Positions 27,201-37,110 are shown, counted from the first letter of the stretch. The stretch is 64,000 bases of DNA from JAAYDI01 sp052034005 (GCA_052034005.1 JBPOJB010000023.1:193795-257794), one strand, 5' to 3'. A program made the numbers and translations. The notes: generated by a model from the letters alone, not told the origin.

Positions 27201-28574
27201 GTGAACGTGCGGCGACTATCGTTCGTGGCGTGGATGGCGGTGTTTGGCATCGGTGGGGGGTGCACCTCCAAGATGGGTGCCAGTCGCCTGTTGCCAAGCT
27301 CTCCAGCCAGCTCGGGGCCATCGGCCGTGACGGCACCGCTGGGCGATTCGCGGTACGACGACCTGGTCCGCCAAATGCAGGAGAACGGGAACCAGGCGAC
27401 GCGCGACGCCACGCCGCAGACCGCCACGCAGAAGGTCACCGGCGCCATCAAGAAGGCCTCGGCGACGGTCACCACCGCCCTGACGCCCAAGCCCCGGGTG
27501 CGCAAGGCGCCCGACCCGATCGCCTTGGACAGCATGCCGAAAAAAATCAGCGTTGACCTGTGCTACCAGGCCGGCCGGCTCGCGGAATCCAACGGCAACC
27601 CGGCAGCCGCCATCGCCCAATACGAGCGCGGCCTGAAGGACCAGCCCGACCATCTCCCGACGCTGATCAGCCTGGCGCGGCTCTACGACCGCCAGGACGA
27701 CTTCGACAAGGCCGAACAGTACTATCGTCGCGCGCTGAAGGCGGAGCCGGACAATGCCATGGCGCACAACGACCTGGGCTTGTGCCTGTCGCGCCACAAC
27801 CGGTCGGAAGCGGCCCTGGAATCGCTGCGCAAGGCCGTGAGCCTGGAGCCGAACCGCAAGCTCTACCGCAACAACCTGGCCACCGTGCTGGTCGATCTCG
27901 GACGCGTCGATGAGGCGTGGACCGAGTTGAAGGCGGCGCACCCGCCCGCGGTCGCGCACTACAATCTCGGCTACCTGCTCTACCACGCGGGCAACAGGCC
28001 ACGCGCCCAGGCGGAGTTCACGTTGGCCCAGCAGGCTGACCCGTCGCTTGCCGCCGCCCAACAGATGCTCGACCAACTCGCCGCCGATACGGCCGCCGAC
28101 AGACCGGCCCGGGTCGCCATGGCCGCGACCCCGACCCCGCCGCCGGCAGCCGCAGCCGCCTCCACCGCAGCCACCGCGTCGAACAAGCCGGTCACCGCGC
28201 CGGCGCCGACCAAGGTCCAGGTCCGGATCGAAGACATCGGCCCCCAATCCACCTCGGTCGACCGCTCGACGCGGGCCCTGCCGGTCACGGCCGTGCACGC
28301 CCCGTCCGAGCTGCGGCGTATGCCGCCGACCGACCCGGACGTGCCGACCGACCCGCTGCGCGCGCCCGGCGGTGCGTCATCGCCCGAGCCGGTGCCGCTC
28401 TCGCCCGCCGACATCCCGGCATCCCCGTCCGCCGCGCCGGACAGACCGGCGGCCGCGCCGTTCTCCAGCGAGTTCCCCATCCGCCGGATGTCTGCTGCGT
28501 TGATCGAGGACTCGGACGAGCTGGACCTGCCGACGCCCGCCCTGTTGGATTTGACGACCTCACTCGGTCGGTGA
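27201..28574 (+). CDS. TPR-repeat lipoprotein, TadD-like
   Basis: 457 residues. Start GTG 27201 after AAGGAGGTG. Lipoprotein signal with lipobox ending GGGC, then about four tetratricopeptide repeats (NGNPAAAIAQYERGLKDQPD, DDFDKAEQYYRRALKAEPDN, NRSEAALESLRKAVSLEPN) and a long Pro/Ala/Thr-rich tail. TadD, the TPR pilotin of Tad systems, is otherwise missing from the locus, so this gene probably fills that place. Its last 15 nt overlap the convergent ceramidase-like gene. Confidence 0.82.
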   Translation: MNVRRLSFVAWMAVFGIGGGCTSKMGASRLLPSSPASSGPSAVTAPLGDSRYDDLVRQMQENGNQATRDATPQTATQKVTGAIKKASATVTTALTPKPRVRKAPDPIALDSMPKKISVDLCYQAGRLAESNGNPAAAIAQYERGLKDQPDHLPTLISLARLYDRQDDFDKAEQYYRRALKAEPDNAMAHNDLGLCLSRHNRSEAALESLRKAVSLEPNRKLYRNNLATVLVDLGRVDEAWTELKAAHPPAVAHYNLGYLLYHAGNRPRAQAEFTLAQQADPSLAAAQQMLDQLAADTAADRPARVAMAATPTPPPAAAAASTAATASNKPVTAPAPTKVQVRIEDIGPQSTSVDRSTRALPVTAVHAPSELRRMPPTDPDVPTDPLRAPGGASSPEPVPLSPADIPASPSAAPDRPAAAPFSSEFPIRRMSAALIEDSDELDLPTPALLDLTTSLGR

Positions 28575-30029
28575 CAACTCTGCGACACGCGCCTGGAGCG
28601 ATTTCAGGATCGCGGTCGCCGTGTGGGGCCCGCAACTGTTGATCTCGCCGTACGGCGGCATCGTGCGCCCGTACATGTAGGGCGGCCGCTCATCCCACTG
28701 GCGTCGCGGGATGATGTAGCCGATCTCGTCGTTGGCCAGCCCCAGGAGCAGCCATTTGGTGCCCGGCAGGATCTGGGCAATCGTCGGCTCGATCGGCGCG
28801 TCCGGATAGTCTGCGCCGGGCCGGGCGGGATCGTCCAGCGGGCCGTAGACCAGTTCCGGGAACAGCTCCCCGGGGACGGTGGCCACGCACAGCTCGCCCA
28901 ATTGCAGGCAGGCAACCTCCGTTTCGATCGCGGGTGTCACATCATCGCGGACCTCGCGCAACGGTTCGCCCAGCGGCCTGCCGTCCCCATGCCACACGTA
29001 GGCCTCCCGGCGCAGGATGCCGAGCAGGCGGGCCCAGCGGTAGATCCGGTTCGTCATGGGGACGCCGGTCCGCGCGGCCGACACATGGAACGGCGTCAGG
29101 CGGATCGGCTGAGCCGTCTCGATCGCGCGGCCCGCCAGCGCGGCCACCTCCTCGCCGTAACGGCGCGCGAATTCGAAGTCGCCCTCCTCGAGCCATTGGC
29201 CCTGCTCGCCCCGAATGCGACCCGACGGCGGCGCGATCAGGCCGCCGATGGCGCCGGTGAAGTAGACGGTCGGGCAGCCGTAGCGACGGCCGAGCGCGGC
29301 GATCGTCGCGGCCGGGAAATCCGCGGTGATCAACTGGTTGTCACGGCCCAGCGTCTCCGGGTGGCAATTCCACTGCACGACCAACCCGGCCGTTCGGCCG
29401 TCGCTCGAGTCCGTGAAACGCAGCAGACGCAGCACGCCGTCCTTGACCACCGGCAGCCGTTTGTCGTCCAGGAGCGACTCGTCCACCGCCGTGCCGTACG
29501 ACACCTGGACTTCACACACCTTGCGCTCCGCCTCCCGCACCGACTGCTCCATCAACGCCACGACGCGCTGAACGTACAGCTCGTCGACCCCTCGGTGCAG
29601 ATACGACTTGCCCCAGACGCCGATCACGTCGGGCCCTTCGTGGTTGTGCGTGCTGGCAACCAGCACGTAGCGGTAGTCCGGCAGGCGCGCGCGGAGTCGC
29701 TGGACGTCCGGCCACTGCAGGCCAATCAGATCGACGGCGATCCAGGCCAGTTTCTCCGTGCCGTTGCGGAGCACGATGGTGCGCGCGTAGAGCGGATCGT
29801 GCACGCCGACGGCTGCCCGGCCGGGATAGTAGCCGGCCAGCCAGACCGGTGCATCGGCGCGGATCGCGGGCGTGATATCCGCCTGGGCGAATCCCACCTC
29901 CAGCCGGGCCTGGGCGGTGCCCGACAGGAGACTGAGCCAGACTGCGGCGGCCCCTGCCTTCCACACGGCGCCGGCCACGCCGGCGGTCCGCGCCGCCCGC
30001 GTCGGGTGATGGACCGTCAGATGCTCCAT
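28560..30029 (-). CDS. Secreted neutral/alkaline ceramidase-like protein
   Basis: 489 residues with signal peptide (AAAVWLSLLSGTAQA) and then LEVGFAQADITPAI, the opening typical of the neutral/alkaline non-lysosomal ceramidase N-terminal domain. Metal-site candidates include the His pair in ASTHNHEGPD and the later WNCHPE. Planctomycetes have many paralogues with unproven substrates, so hydrolysis of an amide or ester in envelope lipids or polymers is only a suggestion. The start is uncertain: ATG 30029, 30068 and 30137 are in frame; I prefer 30029 because it puts the signal peptide nearest the N-terminus. Confidence 0.8.
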   Translation of the reverse strand: MEHLTVHHPTRAARTAGVAGAVWKAGAAAVWLSLLSGTAQARLEVGFAQADITPAIRADAPVWLAGYYPGRAAVGVHDPLYARTIVLRNGTEKLAWIAVDLIGLQWPDVQRLRARLPDYRYVLVASTHNHEGPDVIGVWGKSYLHRGVDELYVQRVVALMEQSVREAERKVCEVQVSYGTAVDESLLDDKRLPVVKDGVLRLLRFTDSSDGRTAGLVVQWNCHPETLGRDNQLITADFPAATIAALGRRYGCPTVYFTGAIGGLIAPPSGRIRGEQGQWLEEGDFEFARRYGEEVAALAGRAIETAQPIRLTPFHVSAARTGVPMTNRIYRWARLLGILRREAYVWHGDGRPLGEPLREVRDDVTPAIETEVACLQLGELCVATVPGELFPELVYGPLDDPARPGADYPDAPIEPTIAQILPGTKWLLLGLANDEIGYIIPRRQWDERPPYMYGRTMPPYGEINSCGPHTATAILKSLQARVAELSPTE

Positions 30030-30369
30030 AAGAACGCCATCCTGGGTGTCAGCGCCCGCCCGCATCACGCCGCGAGCCGGTTCCTTCTCCAACAGCCGCA
30101 CTCGACCCGGTCCCTGTGACACGCAAAGGCTCTCCATTCTACGTCATCCGGCGGCCGACGAATAGGACGAACCAACCGGTCCGCCCCGCGGGGCGGCGGC
30201 GACCGGGCGCGGACCGCTGGGCGGCATACCCACCCGATATGTACCTGCTGTTCAGCCGCTCGGGGCGGATCTAGAATGGGCCTTCGATCGGACGGTTCTT
30301 GCGCGGTCCGCGGTGGCGGCGACGCGCCTTGTCAAGCCCGGATGTCATTAGGCAAGCGAGGAGAGAGCT
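30030..30369. other. Divergent region before the MFS transporter gene
   Basis: Holds GC-rich dyads (CCGCCCCGCGGGGCGG near 30181) and a -10-like TAGAAT at 30272-30277 without a good -35. The ceramidase-like gene and the transporter gene share it. Confidence 0.35.
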
Positions 30370-31617
30370 GTGATTGAGACGAAGACATACATCGCGCTGA
30401 GCGTCGTCATGTTCCTGGAGTACGCGGTGTGGGGCGCCTGGGCGCCGGTGCTGGCCGCGCGGCTGCTCGGGCCCTTGAAGATGACGGGCAAGCAGACCGG
30501 TTCGATCTACGCCACGCTGCCGATCGCGTGCATCTTCATGCCGCTGGTGTCCGGCTGGGTCGCCGACCGCTGGTTGAACGCCGAGTGGCTCCTGATCGGC
30601 GCGCACTTGATCGGGGCGGTACTGTTGTTGATTGCCGCGCAACAGACTCATTTCAAGCCGATGTTCGTGGTGATGCTGTTGTACTCGATGTGCTACGCCG
30701 CCACGCTTCCGCTGGTGAACTCGATCCTGTTCGCGGCGACATCGGACGGCGCGGTCCGCGGCAAGGTCTTCGTCTGGGCGCCCGTGGCGTGGGCGCTCGT
30801 CGGCTGGTGCCTGACCGGCTGGCGGATGACCAAGAAGGAGGCAAGCGACGGCCGGGATTGCCTGTACCTGGCCTCGGCGCTGTCCATCCTGATGGTGCTG
30901 GGCGGCATCTTCGTGACCATGGCATCGCCCACTGCGCCGCCGGGCAAGGGGTTCCCGATCACGGGGCTGGTGAACGTGATCGACTTCAACTTCGCGGTGT
31001 TCCTGGTCGTGTCGATGGTCGTCTTCGGGCTCATGCAGTTTTATTTCCTGGGCAGCGCGCAATTCATGCAGGACATGGGGATCTCCAGCAAGCACGTGCC
31101 GGCGTCCATGGCGCTGGCCCAGATCGCCCAGGCGTTGGCGACCTGGTTCCTGTTCGTCCCGTTCCTGCAGCATGTCGGCTACCGGGGTTCGTTCGCGTTC
31201 GGTGCCGCCTGCTGGGTGCTCCTGTACAGCTTGTACGTGTCGGGCCGGCCGAGTTGGCTCATGATCGCGATCCAACCGTTCCACGGCCTGGCATACGTGT
31301 TCTTCGTGATTATCGGTCAGAACTTCGTCGACACGGTGTCGCCCGGCGAGATCCGCAGCACGATGCAGGCGTTGATCTTCTGCGTGACGTCCGGGGTGGG
31401 CATGTTCTTCGGCACGTATTTCGCCGGAATCGTGATGGACGCGAACGCCAGGGAGGGCAAGTTCGATTGGAGCAAGGTCTTCGCGGTGCCGGCCGCCATC
31501 ACGCTGGTGGGCGCGCTGACCGTGATGGCCGTGTTCCACGACCCCGCCCCGGCCGCGCGCCCGCAGGCACAACCGGACGCCGACGTCACGGTGTCCGCGC
31601 GCGATCTGGAGCAGTGA
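30370..31617 (+). CDS. MFS transporter of the nucleoside:H+ symporter type
   Basis: 415 residues, 12 predicted membrane helices. The N-terminus LSVVMFLEYAVWGAWAPVL and the loop LPIACIFMPLVSGWVADRW are typical of NupG/XapB-like nucleoside transporters, a group common in planctomycetes. GTG 30370 follows GAGGAGAG. The next gene starts 10 nt after its stop, so it may head the ABC operon. Substrate is inferred from family only. Confidence 0.82.
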   Translation: MIETKTYIALSVVMFLEYAVWGAWAPVLAARLLGPLKMTGKQTGSIYATLPIACIFMPLVSGWVADRWLNAEWLLIGAHLIGAVLLLIAAQQTHFKPMFVVMLLYSMCYAATLPLVNSILFAATSDGAVRGKVFVWAPVAWALVGWCLTGWRMTKKEASDGRDCLYLASALSILMVLGGIFVTMASPTAPPGKGFPITGLVNVIDFNFAVFLVVSMVVFGLMQFYFLGSAQFMQDMGISSKHVPASMALAQIAQALATWFLFVPFLQHVGYRGSFAFGAACWVLLYSLYVSGRPSWLMIAIQPFHGLAYVFFVIIGQNFVDTVSPGEIRSTMQALIFCVTSGVGMFFGTYFAGIVMDANAREGKFDWSKVFAVPAAITLVGALTVMAVFHDPAPAARPQAQPDADVTVSARDLEQ

Positions 31618-31627
31618 GTCCCGTTCG

Positions 31628-31906
31628 ATGCTGATTCCGCGTTATACGCTCCGCCGCCTGCTGCTGCTGACCACCGCGGTCAGCCTGTTGTGCTTCGTCG
31701 TCGCCCGCGCGATTGCCGGGAAGGCCTGGGCGTTTGGTCTCTCGCTGGCGGCGGCCAGCCTGCTGTTGTGCTTCCTGGTCTATGGCGCCCTGTTCGCCGT
31801 GGCGTACGTGCTCACCGCGATACGGCAGGCGGGACGCCCCGCCGCTCGTGCGGGCACGCCGTTCGCCACCGCGGAGCCGCCGATCCAGATGGTCCCGCCG
31901 GAATGA
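31628..31906 (+). CDS. Small membrane protein of planctomycete type
   Basis: 92 residues beginning MLIPRYTLRRLLLLTT, with two membrane helices (residues about 8-30 and 35-62) and a short hydrophilic tail. The RYTLRxLLLL opening is frequent in planctomycete membrane proteins; function unknown. It lies between the transporter gene and the 759-residue protein, 13 nt from the latter. Confidence 0.75.
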   Translation: MLIPRYTLRRLLLLTTAVSLLCFVVARAIAGKAWAFGLSLAAASLLLCFLVYGALFAVAYVLTAIRQAGRPAARAGTPFATAEPPIQMVPPE

Positions 31907-31919
31907 CCGGAGAAGGGTC

Positions 31920-34199
31920 ATGCGAGTCTCGCGTCGGACAGACGATCCGTCGCTCGGAAATCGCCTGCTCAGGGCGGTGGCGGTCGCGGTGTGCCTCACG
32001 GCCCTTGCGAAGCTGTCGCACGCCGGCAGCGGCTCCGTGTTTCGGGTGCCCTCCGGCGGGACGCCGAAAAACGGCCTGCAGTTGATCGTCGACGCACGCT
32101 GGGTCGATGGCAACGGCTACATGCCCGTGAAGGTCACCCTGCTGCCATGGCCGGCCGGCCCGGCCACGGCCAGCCGCACGATCCAGGTCGTGCTCGTGCC
32201 CGATTTCGCATTGTCCCGTTCCCGTGAGGACCACCAGGTGACCGGCACTGTGGAACTCACCCAAGGCGCGACGCGTGGGGAGGCCACGCTCGCCGTACAC
32301 CGGCGCGGCGCGCCCCAATACTTATCGATCCGGGTGTATGAGGACGGCGCGCCGCTTGAGGACCTGAGCCTTTCATACGCGAGCATGGGGGGCAGCTCAC
32401 GGAAGAGCGAAGCGGTCCCGACGCTTCTGGTCATCGACGCCGATGCGCCCACGCGCGACGCACGCGAGCAGTTGCTCCGCCGCCGCTTGGCATCCTCCGG
32501 GGCGCCGGCCGCCGCCCCCGCTCCGCGATTGCCGAACCTGCGGCAACTGCCACCGTTCTTCTTCCCGGAATCGGACTTCGAGGTGGGCCCTCCGGACGAC
32601 GGCCTCACCCTGGCCGCGCTCGACGCGCTGCCGCGTGTCGAACTCCTGCCGCCGGCGGAACTGCCCCAACGCTGGATCGAGTTCACTTCGTTCGACATGA
32701 TCTTCGTCTCGGCGGCCGACCTGCAGTCGCTCGCGGCGCAACAGCCGGCCACGTGGCAAGCGATCCGCCAGTGGCTGGCCACCGGCCCGACGCTGTGCGT
32801 CTATGACATGGAGTTGTCTTCGGATGCGCTGAGCCAGCTCGAGTCGCAGCTGGAATTGATGCCGCCGGCCAATCGCGACCCGTCCGACGGCGTCCGCGCC
32901 CGATGGCGCGCGCCGGACCCGAGCACCGCATCGGCGGACGACGTGACGGCGTTGCGCACCGTCAGGTACTCAGGCGCTGTGTCCTATCCGCCCGATTCGC
33001 CGGCGGATTCGTCGGCGGCCGGTGCGGAGCCCGCGGCACCCACACCGCCGGCCGAGCCGCCGTTCCTGGTCCGGGAGGTGGCGTTGGGCCGCGTCGTGGC
33101 GATGCGCGCTGCCGAGCCGCTGGTCGACGGCCGCTACGCGTTCGCCTGGCTGTTGAACGATCTGGGAAGTTCGAGCTGGATGTGGTATCAGCGGCACGGC
33201 ATGTCGCTGATGCGCGCGAACAGGCAGTACTGGGACTGGGTTGTGCCGGGCCTTGGGCTCACGCCCGTGGGGACGTTTCTGGTCCTGATCTCGCTGTTCG
33301 TCGTCGGCATCGGGCCGGTCAACTACTTCGTGCTGCGCAGGCGCCGGCGGCTGCACATGCTGCTGGTCACCGTGCCGGTCGGTGCGGCCCTGGTGACCGT
33401 GGCGATGTGCCTCTATGCCCTGATCGGTGACGGCCTGGGTGTGCGCGTGCGGGTCCGCGGATTGACCGAGATCGATCAGCGGCGCGGCCTGACCGTATCC
33501 TGGTCCCGCCAGTCCTATTATGCCGGGTTGGCGCCGGCGGACGGGCTGCGATTCCCCGAGCATACGGCCGTGTATCCGATCGAGTTCGAGCCCGATAGAT
33601 GGGACGAAAACGCGGCTTCTAGACGCGTGGTGTGGGACGGCACGCAACACCTGGCTGCCGGCTACCTCGGATCGCGATCCACCTCCCAGTTGCTGGTCAT
33701 CGATGCGGCGTCCAGCACGAGCGGGCTGGATTTCGTCGAAGGGGGCGCGGATGCCCCGTCGCTCACGGTCACGAACCGGCTGCCGGCCAGGCTGGAGCAA
33801 TTGGCGGTGTGGGACAGCGGCGGGCGCTGTTTCTGGCACGAGGGCCTGGCGCCCGGCCAGACGGCTGCCATGACACCGACTCCGGAGGCCACCGCGACCG
33901 CAGCGCTGGGGCGAACCTTGTTGGAGCATCAACCGGCATTTCCCGAAGGCTATGACTCCTACAACGAGCGCTGGGGCGGGACCTCCTACTACTTCAGCAC
34001 GCTCGACTACCAGTTGCCGAACCCGGATTTCAGCACCGGGATACTCGAGCGCGGCCTGGCGGCGGCGGTCGATGCCGGCGGGCGCGCGCGGGAGCCGCGC
34101 ACCTACGTCGCAGTGGCCCACACCACGCCGGGCGTGCCGCTGGGGTACCGCCACGCGCGCGAGGAGGCCAGCATTTACATCATCCAGGGCAAGTGGTGA
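31920..34199 (+). CDS. Large membrane-anchored accessory protein of the ABC operon
   Basis: 759 residues: signal peptide, a long extracytoplasmic part with a Rossmann-like segment (TLLVIDADAP; MIFVSAADLQSLAAQQ), two close membrane helices near the middle (TPVGTFLVLISLFVVGIGPV and MLLVTVPVGAALVTVAMCL) and a second soluble part. ATG 31920 follows GAGAAGGG; the longer open frame is rejected because it overlaps the small membrane gene. Directly precedes the ATPase gene by 7 nt. The general layout (soluble - TM pair - soluble, next to ABC-2 genes) is like GldG-type partners of exporters, but I cannot name the family. Confidence 0.75.
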   Translation: MRVSRRTDDPSLGNRLLRAVAVAVCLTALAKLSHAGSGSVFRVPSGGTPKNGLQLIVDARWVDGNGYMPVKVTLLPWPAGPATASRTIQVVLVPDFALSRSREDHQVTGTVELTQGATRGEATLAVHRRGAPQYLSIRVYEDGAPLEDLSLSYASMGGSSRKSEAVPTLLVIDADAPTRDAREQLLRRRLASSGAPAAAPAPRLPNLRQLPPFFFPESDFEVGPPDDGLTLAALDALPRVELLPPAELPQRWIEFTSFDMIFVSAADLQSLAAQQPATWQAIRQWLATGPTLCVYDMELSSDALSQLESQLELMPPANRDPSDGVRARWRAPDPSTASADDVTALRTVRYSGAVSYPPDSPADSSAAGAEPAAPTPPAEPPFLVREVALGRVVAMRAAEPLVDGRYAFAWLLNDLGSSSWMWYQRHGMSLMRANRQYWDWVVPGLGLTPVGTFLVLISLFVVGIGPVNYFVLRRRRRLHMLLVTVPVGAALVTVAMCLYALIGDGLGVRVRVRGLTEIDQRRGLTVSWSRQSYYAGLAPADGLRFPEHTAVYPIEFEPDRWDENAASRRVVWDGTQHLAAGYLGSRSTSQLLVIDAASSTSGLDFVEGGADAPSLTVTNRLPARLEQLAVWDSGGRCFWHEGLAPGQTAAMTPTPEATATAALGRTLLEHQPAFPEGYDSYNERWGGTSYYFSTLDYQLPNPDFSTGILERGLAAAVDAGGRAREPRTYVAVAHTTPGVPLGYRHAREEASIYIIQGKW

Positions 34200-34206
34200 G
34201 GCCCGC

Positions 34207-35172
34207 ATGATCCCCACCCAGACGACCCCGACGCCCCCGAGTCCGCCGATCGAGTTGCGGCGGCTGCACCGCTATTTCGGCAACACGCGCGCGGTCTGCG
34301 ACGTGACCTTCGAGGTGCCGCGGGGCGCGGTGTTCGGCTACATCGGCCCGAACGGCGCGGGCAAGACCACGAGCATGCGGATCCTGGCCACGCTCGACCT
34401 GCCCACCTACGGCGACGCGCTGATCGACGGCCTGTCCGTGGTCAACGATCCGGACCGCGTGCGGCGGCGGCTGGGGTTCATGCCCGATTACTTCGGGACC
34501 CATCCGAACATCGACTGTCAGGAGTACCTGGATTTCTTCGCGCGCGCCTATGGGCTGGTGGGCCGCGCGCGGCACCAAGCGGTCCGTTACACGATGAGCT
34601 TCACGGGGCTGGACCGTCTGGCGGACAAGCCGATCCACACCCTCTCCAAAGGCATGAAGCAGCGCCTGTGCCTGGGGCGGGCCGTGATCCACAACCCGTC
34701 CGTGTTGGTGCTCGACGAGCCGGCGGCCGGCCTGGATCCGCGCGCCCGGATCGAGTTGCGGGAGATGATTCGCCGACTCGCGGCCGAAGGCAAGACCATC
34801 CTGGTCAGCTCCCACATCCTGACCGAAATGGCCGAACTGTGCGACCGCGTCGGGATCATCGAGCAAGGACGCCTGCTGGCCACCGGCACGGTGGCGGAGA
34901 TCCAACAGGGGCAGACGCCGCAGTGCGAAGTCCGCGTGCGCGTCATCCGGGCACACGATGCGCTACGGCAATACCTGAGCCAACGCGCGGATGTGCAGAA
35001 CCTCCGGGCCGACGGCGAGTATGTCCGGTTCACCTACGACGGCGGGCGGGAGGACCAGGCGCAGCTGCTCCAGCAGCTGATCCAGGCCGGGTTCCCCGTC
35101 GACCAGTTCGCCACGCACCAGAAGTCGCTCGAAGATGTCTTCATGCAGGTCACCCAGGGCACCGTCCAATAG
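34207..35172 (+). CDS. ABC-2 type exporter ATP-binding protein
   Basis: 321 residues. Walker A GPNGAGKT (47-54), signature LSKGMKQR, Walker B VLVLDEPAAGLDP and the switch His in VSSHILTEM. The C-terminal 90 residues form the usual DUF4162-like extension of Nod/CcmA-type ATPases (EVRVRVIRAHDALRQYL). Operon with the preceding accessory protein and following permease. Confidence 0.92.
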   Translation: MIPTQTTPTPPSPPIELRRLHRYFGNTRAVCDVTFEVPRGAVFGYIGPNGAGKTTSMRILATLDLPTYGDALIDGLSVVNDPDRVRRRLGFMPDYFGTHPNIDCQEYLDFFARAYGLVGRARHQAVRYTMSFTGLDRLADKPIHTLSKGMKQRLCLGRAVIHNPSVLVLDEPAAGLDPRARIELREMIRRLAAEGKTILVSSHILTEMAELCDRVGIIEQGRLLATGTVAEIQQGQTPQCEVRVRVIRAHDALRQYLSQRADVQNLRADGEYVRFTYDGGREDQAQLLQQLIQAGFPVDQFATHQKSLEDVFMQVTQGTVQ

Positions 35173-35232
35173 CCCGCGCCGCCGCCAGGCTGAGAACTTG
35201 AAACGGAAGACCGACCGGGGAAAACGCGCATC

Positions 35233-36876
35233 ATGTCCACCCTTCCCAAGACGCTCGACCAGCCTGAAGCGCCTTCCGCGGGCTGGTGGGCGCGTGTCGA
35301 TCAATGGCTGGACCGCGCCAGCGAAAAGCTCAACCCGATCCTGGTCAAGGAAGCGCGGCAGGCGCTGAAAAGCCGCCAGTTCGTCGTCACCTTCGCATTG
35401 CTGCTGTTGTGCAGCCTGACCTGGACGTTCCTGGGCGTCGCGACCCAGATGCCGGGGGTGTATTACAGGCCGAGCGGTCCGTTCATGCTGGTCGGCTACC
35501 TGGTCATCCTGACCGTGCCGATGCTGCTGATCGTCCCCTTCTCAGCCTACCGCTCGCTGGCCGGCGAGCGCGAGGACGGCACCTACGAGATGCTCTCGAT
35601 CACGAGCCTCTCGGCACGGCACATCGTCACGGGAAAGCTGGGCAGCGCCGCGCTGCAGATGCTGGTCTACTACTCGGCGTTGTCGCCCTGCATCGCCTTC
35701 ACCTACCTGCTGCGCGGGATCGATATCCTGGCGATCGCGCTCCTGCTGGTGCACACGTTCTGGGTCTCGCTCCTGATGTCGGCGTTCGGCCTGCTGGTGG
35801 CTTCCCTTTCGCGGCTTCGGCATGTCCAGGCGCTGTTGTCGCTGGCGTTCCTGATCGGGCTGTTGGGGGTCACTATCGCCTGGTGGTCGTGGACAGGCTG
35901 GTTCGCCTACGACAGCAGCATCACGGCGACCAGCGGCCCCGAAACCTGCGTCTTTGCATTGATGATCACCAGCGTGGGCGTGTCGTACATCGTGCTGTTC
36001 GTCCTGGCGGCAGCCGCCCAGCTGAGTTTCGCCAGCGACAACCGTTCGACGCGCGTGCGCGTGGCGCTGCTCATCCAGCAGACGCTGTTCGTCGGCTGGA
36101 TGTTCTATTATTGGCCGGGCGCCCACCAATTGGGAGTGATTCTGGCCTGGTTGACCGTGCATTGGATGATTGCCGGCGCGCTGATGACCGGCGAGTGGAC
36201 GCAGCTCTCGCCGCGCGTGCGGCGAGGATTGCCCCAGAGCTTCCTGGGCCGATGCTTGTTGACCTGGTTCAACCCCGGTTCCGGGACCGGCTACATCTTC
36301 ACGGTCGCCAATCTGGGCGCCCTGATCCTGTTGGTGGTGGGGGTAGGCGGCATCGGCGAAGCGTTCGGCGTGATTCATTCCGCCAGCCCTATCTGGATCC
36401 GAGGCATCGAAACGCCGACCTTGTTCGGTCTGTTGCTTTGGAGCTACTTGACCCTCTACCTGGGCCTGGGACGGCTCATCCTGTTGTGGCTGCGGCGCCA
36501 TGTCTCCCTGCCCGTGCTGATGCCGCTGACCATCCATGGACTGCTGCTGGCAGCCGGCGCGGTGATCCCCTACGTGCTGCAGAGTTGGCTGCTCGGATTC
36601 CGGGGCAACGTGGAATATACGGCCCTCCAGATCCCCAATTGGTACTGGACGCTGGGGGAATCGGGCAGCAGGAGCCCCGACGTCCCGGTGGAGGCGGTCA
36701 TCGCGATCGTCGCACTGGCCCTGCTTCTGTTGTTGATCAACCTGGCCGTGGCGGCACGCGAAGTGGAGCAAGTGCGTCAGGAGACGCCCGTACGTGTGCA
36801 GTTGGACAAATTGGAGTTGCGCCCGCCGCGGGTTCCCGCCCAGACACCGCCGACCAGTCCGTTTGACGACGAGTGA
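35233..36876 (+). CDS. ABC-2 type exporter permease
   Basis: 547 residues, about ten to twelve hydrophobic segments. Starts with LNPILVKEARQALKSRQFVV, the ABC-2 permease opening, and carries SLAGEREDGTYEML, the coupling-helix motif typical of such permeases. Partner of the ATPase 60 nt upstream. The exported substrate is unknown. Confidence 0.87.
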   Translation: MSTLPKTLDQPEAPSAGWWARVDQWLDRASEKLNPILVKEARQALKSRQFVVTFALLLLCSLTWTFLGVATQMPGVYYRPSGPFMLVGYLVILTVPMLLIVPFSAYRSLAGEREDGTYEMLSITSLSARHIVTGKLGSAALQMLVYYSALSPCIAFTYLLRGIDILAIALLLVHTFWVSLLMSAFGLLVASLSRLRHVQALLSLAFLIGLLGVTIAWWSWTGWFAYDSSITATSGPETCVFALMITSVGVSYIVLFVLAAAAQLSFASDNRSTRVRVALLIQQTLFVGWMFYYWPGAHQLGVILAWLTVHWMIAGALMTGEWTQLSPRVRRGLPQSFLGRCLLTWFNPGSGTGYIFTVANLGALILLVVGVGGIGEAFGVIHSASPIWIRGIETPTLFGLLLWSYLTLYLGLGRLILLWLRRHVSLPVLMPLTIHGLLLAAGAVIPYVLQSWLLGFRGNVEYTALQIPNWYWTLGESGSRSPDVPVEAVIAIVALALLLLLINLAVAAREVEQVRQETPVRVQLDKLELRPPRVPAQTPPTSPFDDE

Positions 36877-36942
36877 TCGCTCCACGCGGAAAACGCCGAA
36901 GCGGGCGGACGGCCATTTCCCGGGCTATCGTGGTTCAGGGAA

Positions 36943-37015
36943 TGGAGGATAGGGGGCTCGAACCCCTGACCTCGTGAATGCCATTCACGCGCTCTCCCAA
37001 CTGAGCTAATCCCCC
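36943..37015 (-). tRNA. tRNA-Ala (GGC)
   Basis: 73 nt on the minus strand: acceptor GGGGGAT pairs with ATCCTCC, D arm AGCTCAGTTGGGAGAGC, anticodon stem CGTGA/TCACG with loop ATGGCAT and anticodon GGC (plus-strand 36980-36982), T arm GGGGTTCGAGCCCC. Discriminator A; CCA not encoded. Confidence 0.96.
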
Positions 37016-37110
37016 GCGTGTGACGCACCTTCGCACGGCACCCCGCCTTCCCCCCTATCGACGAAAACCGTATCGTGGTCCACGGCGACCGGGTGAGGCA
37101 GCGAGATGGC

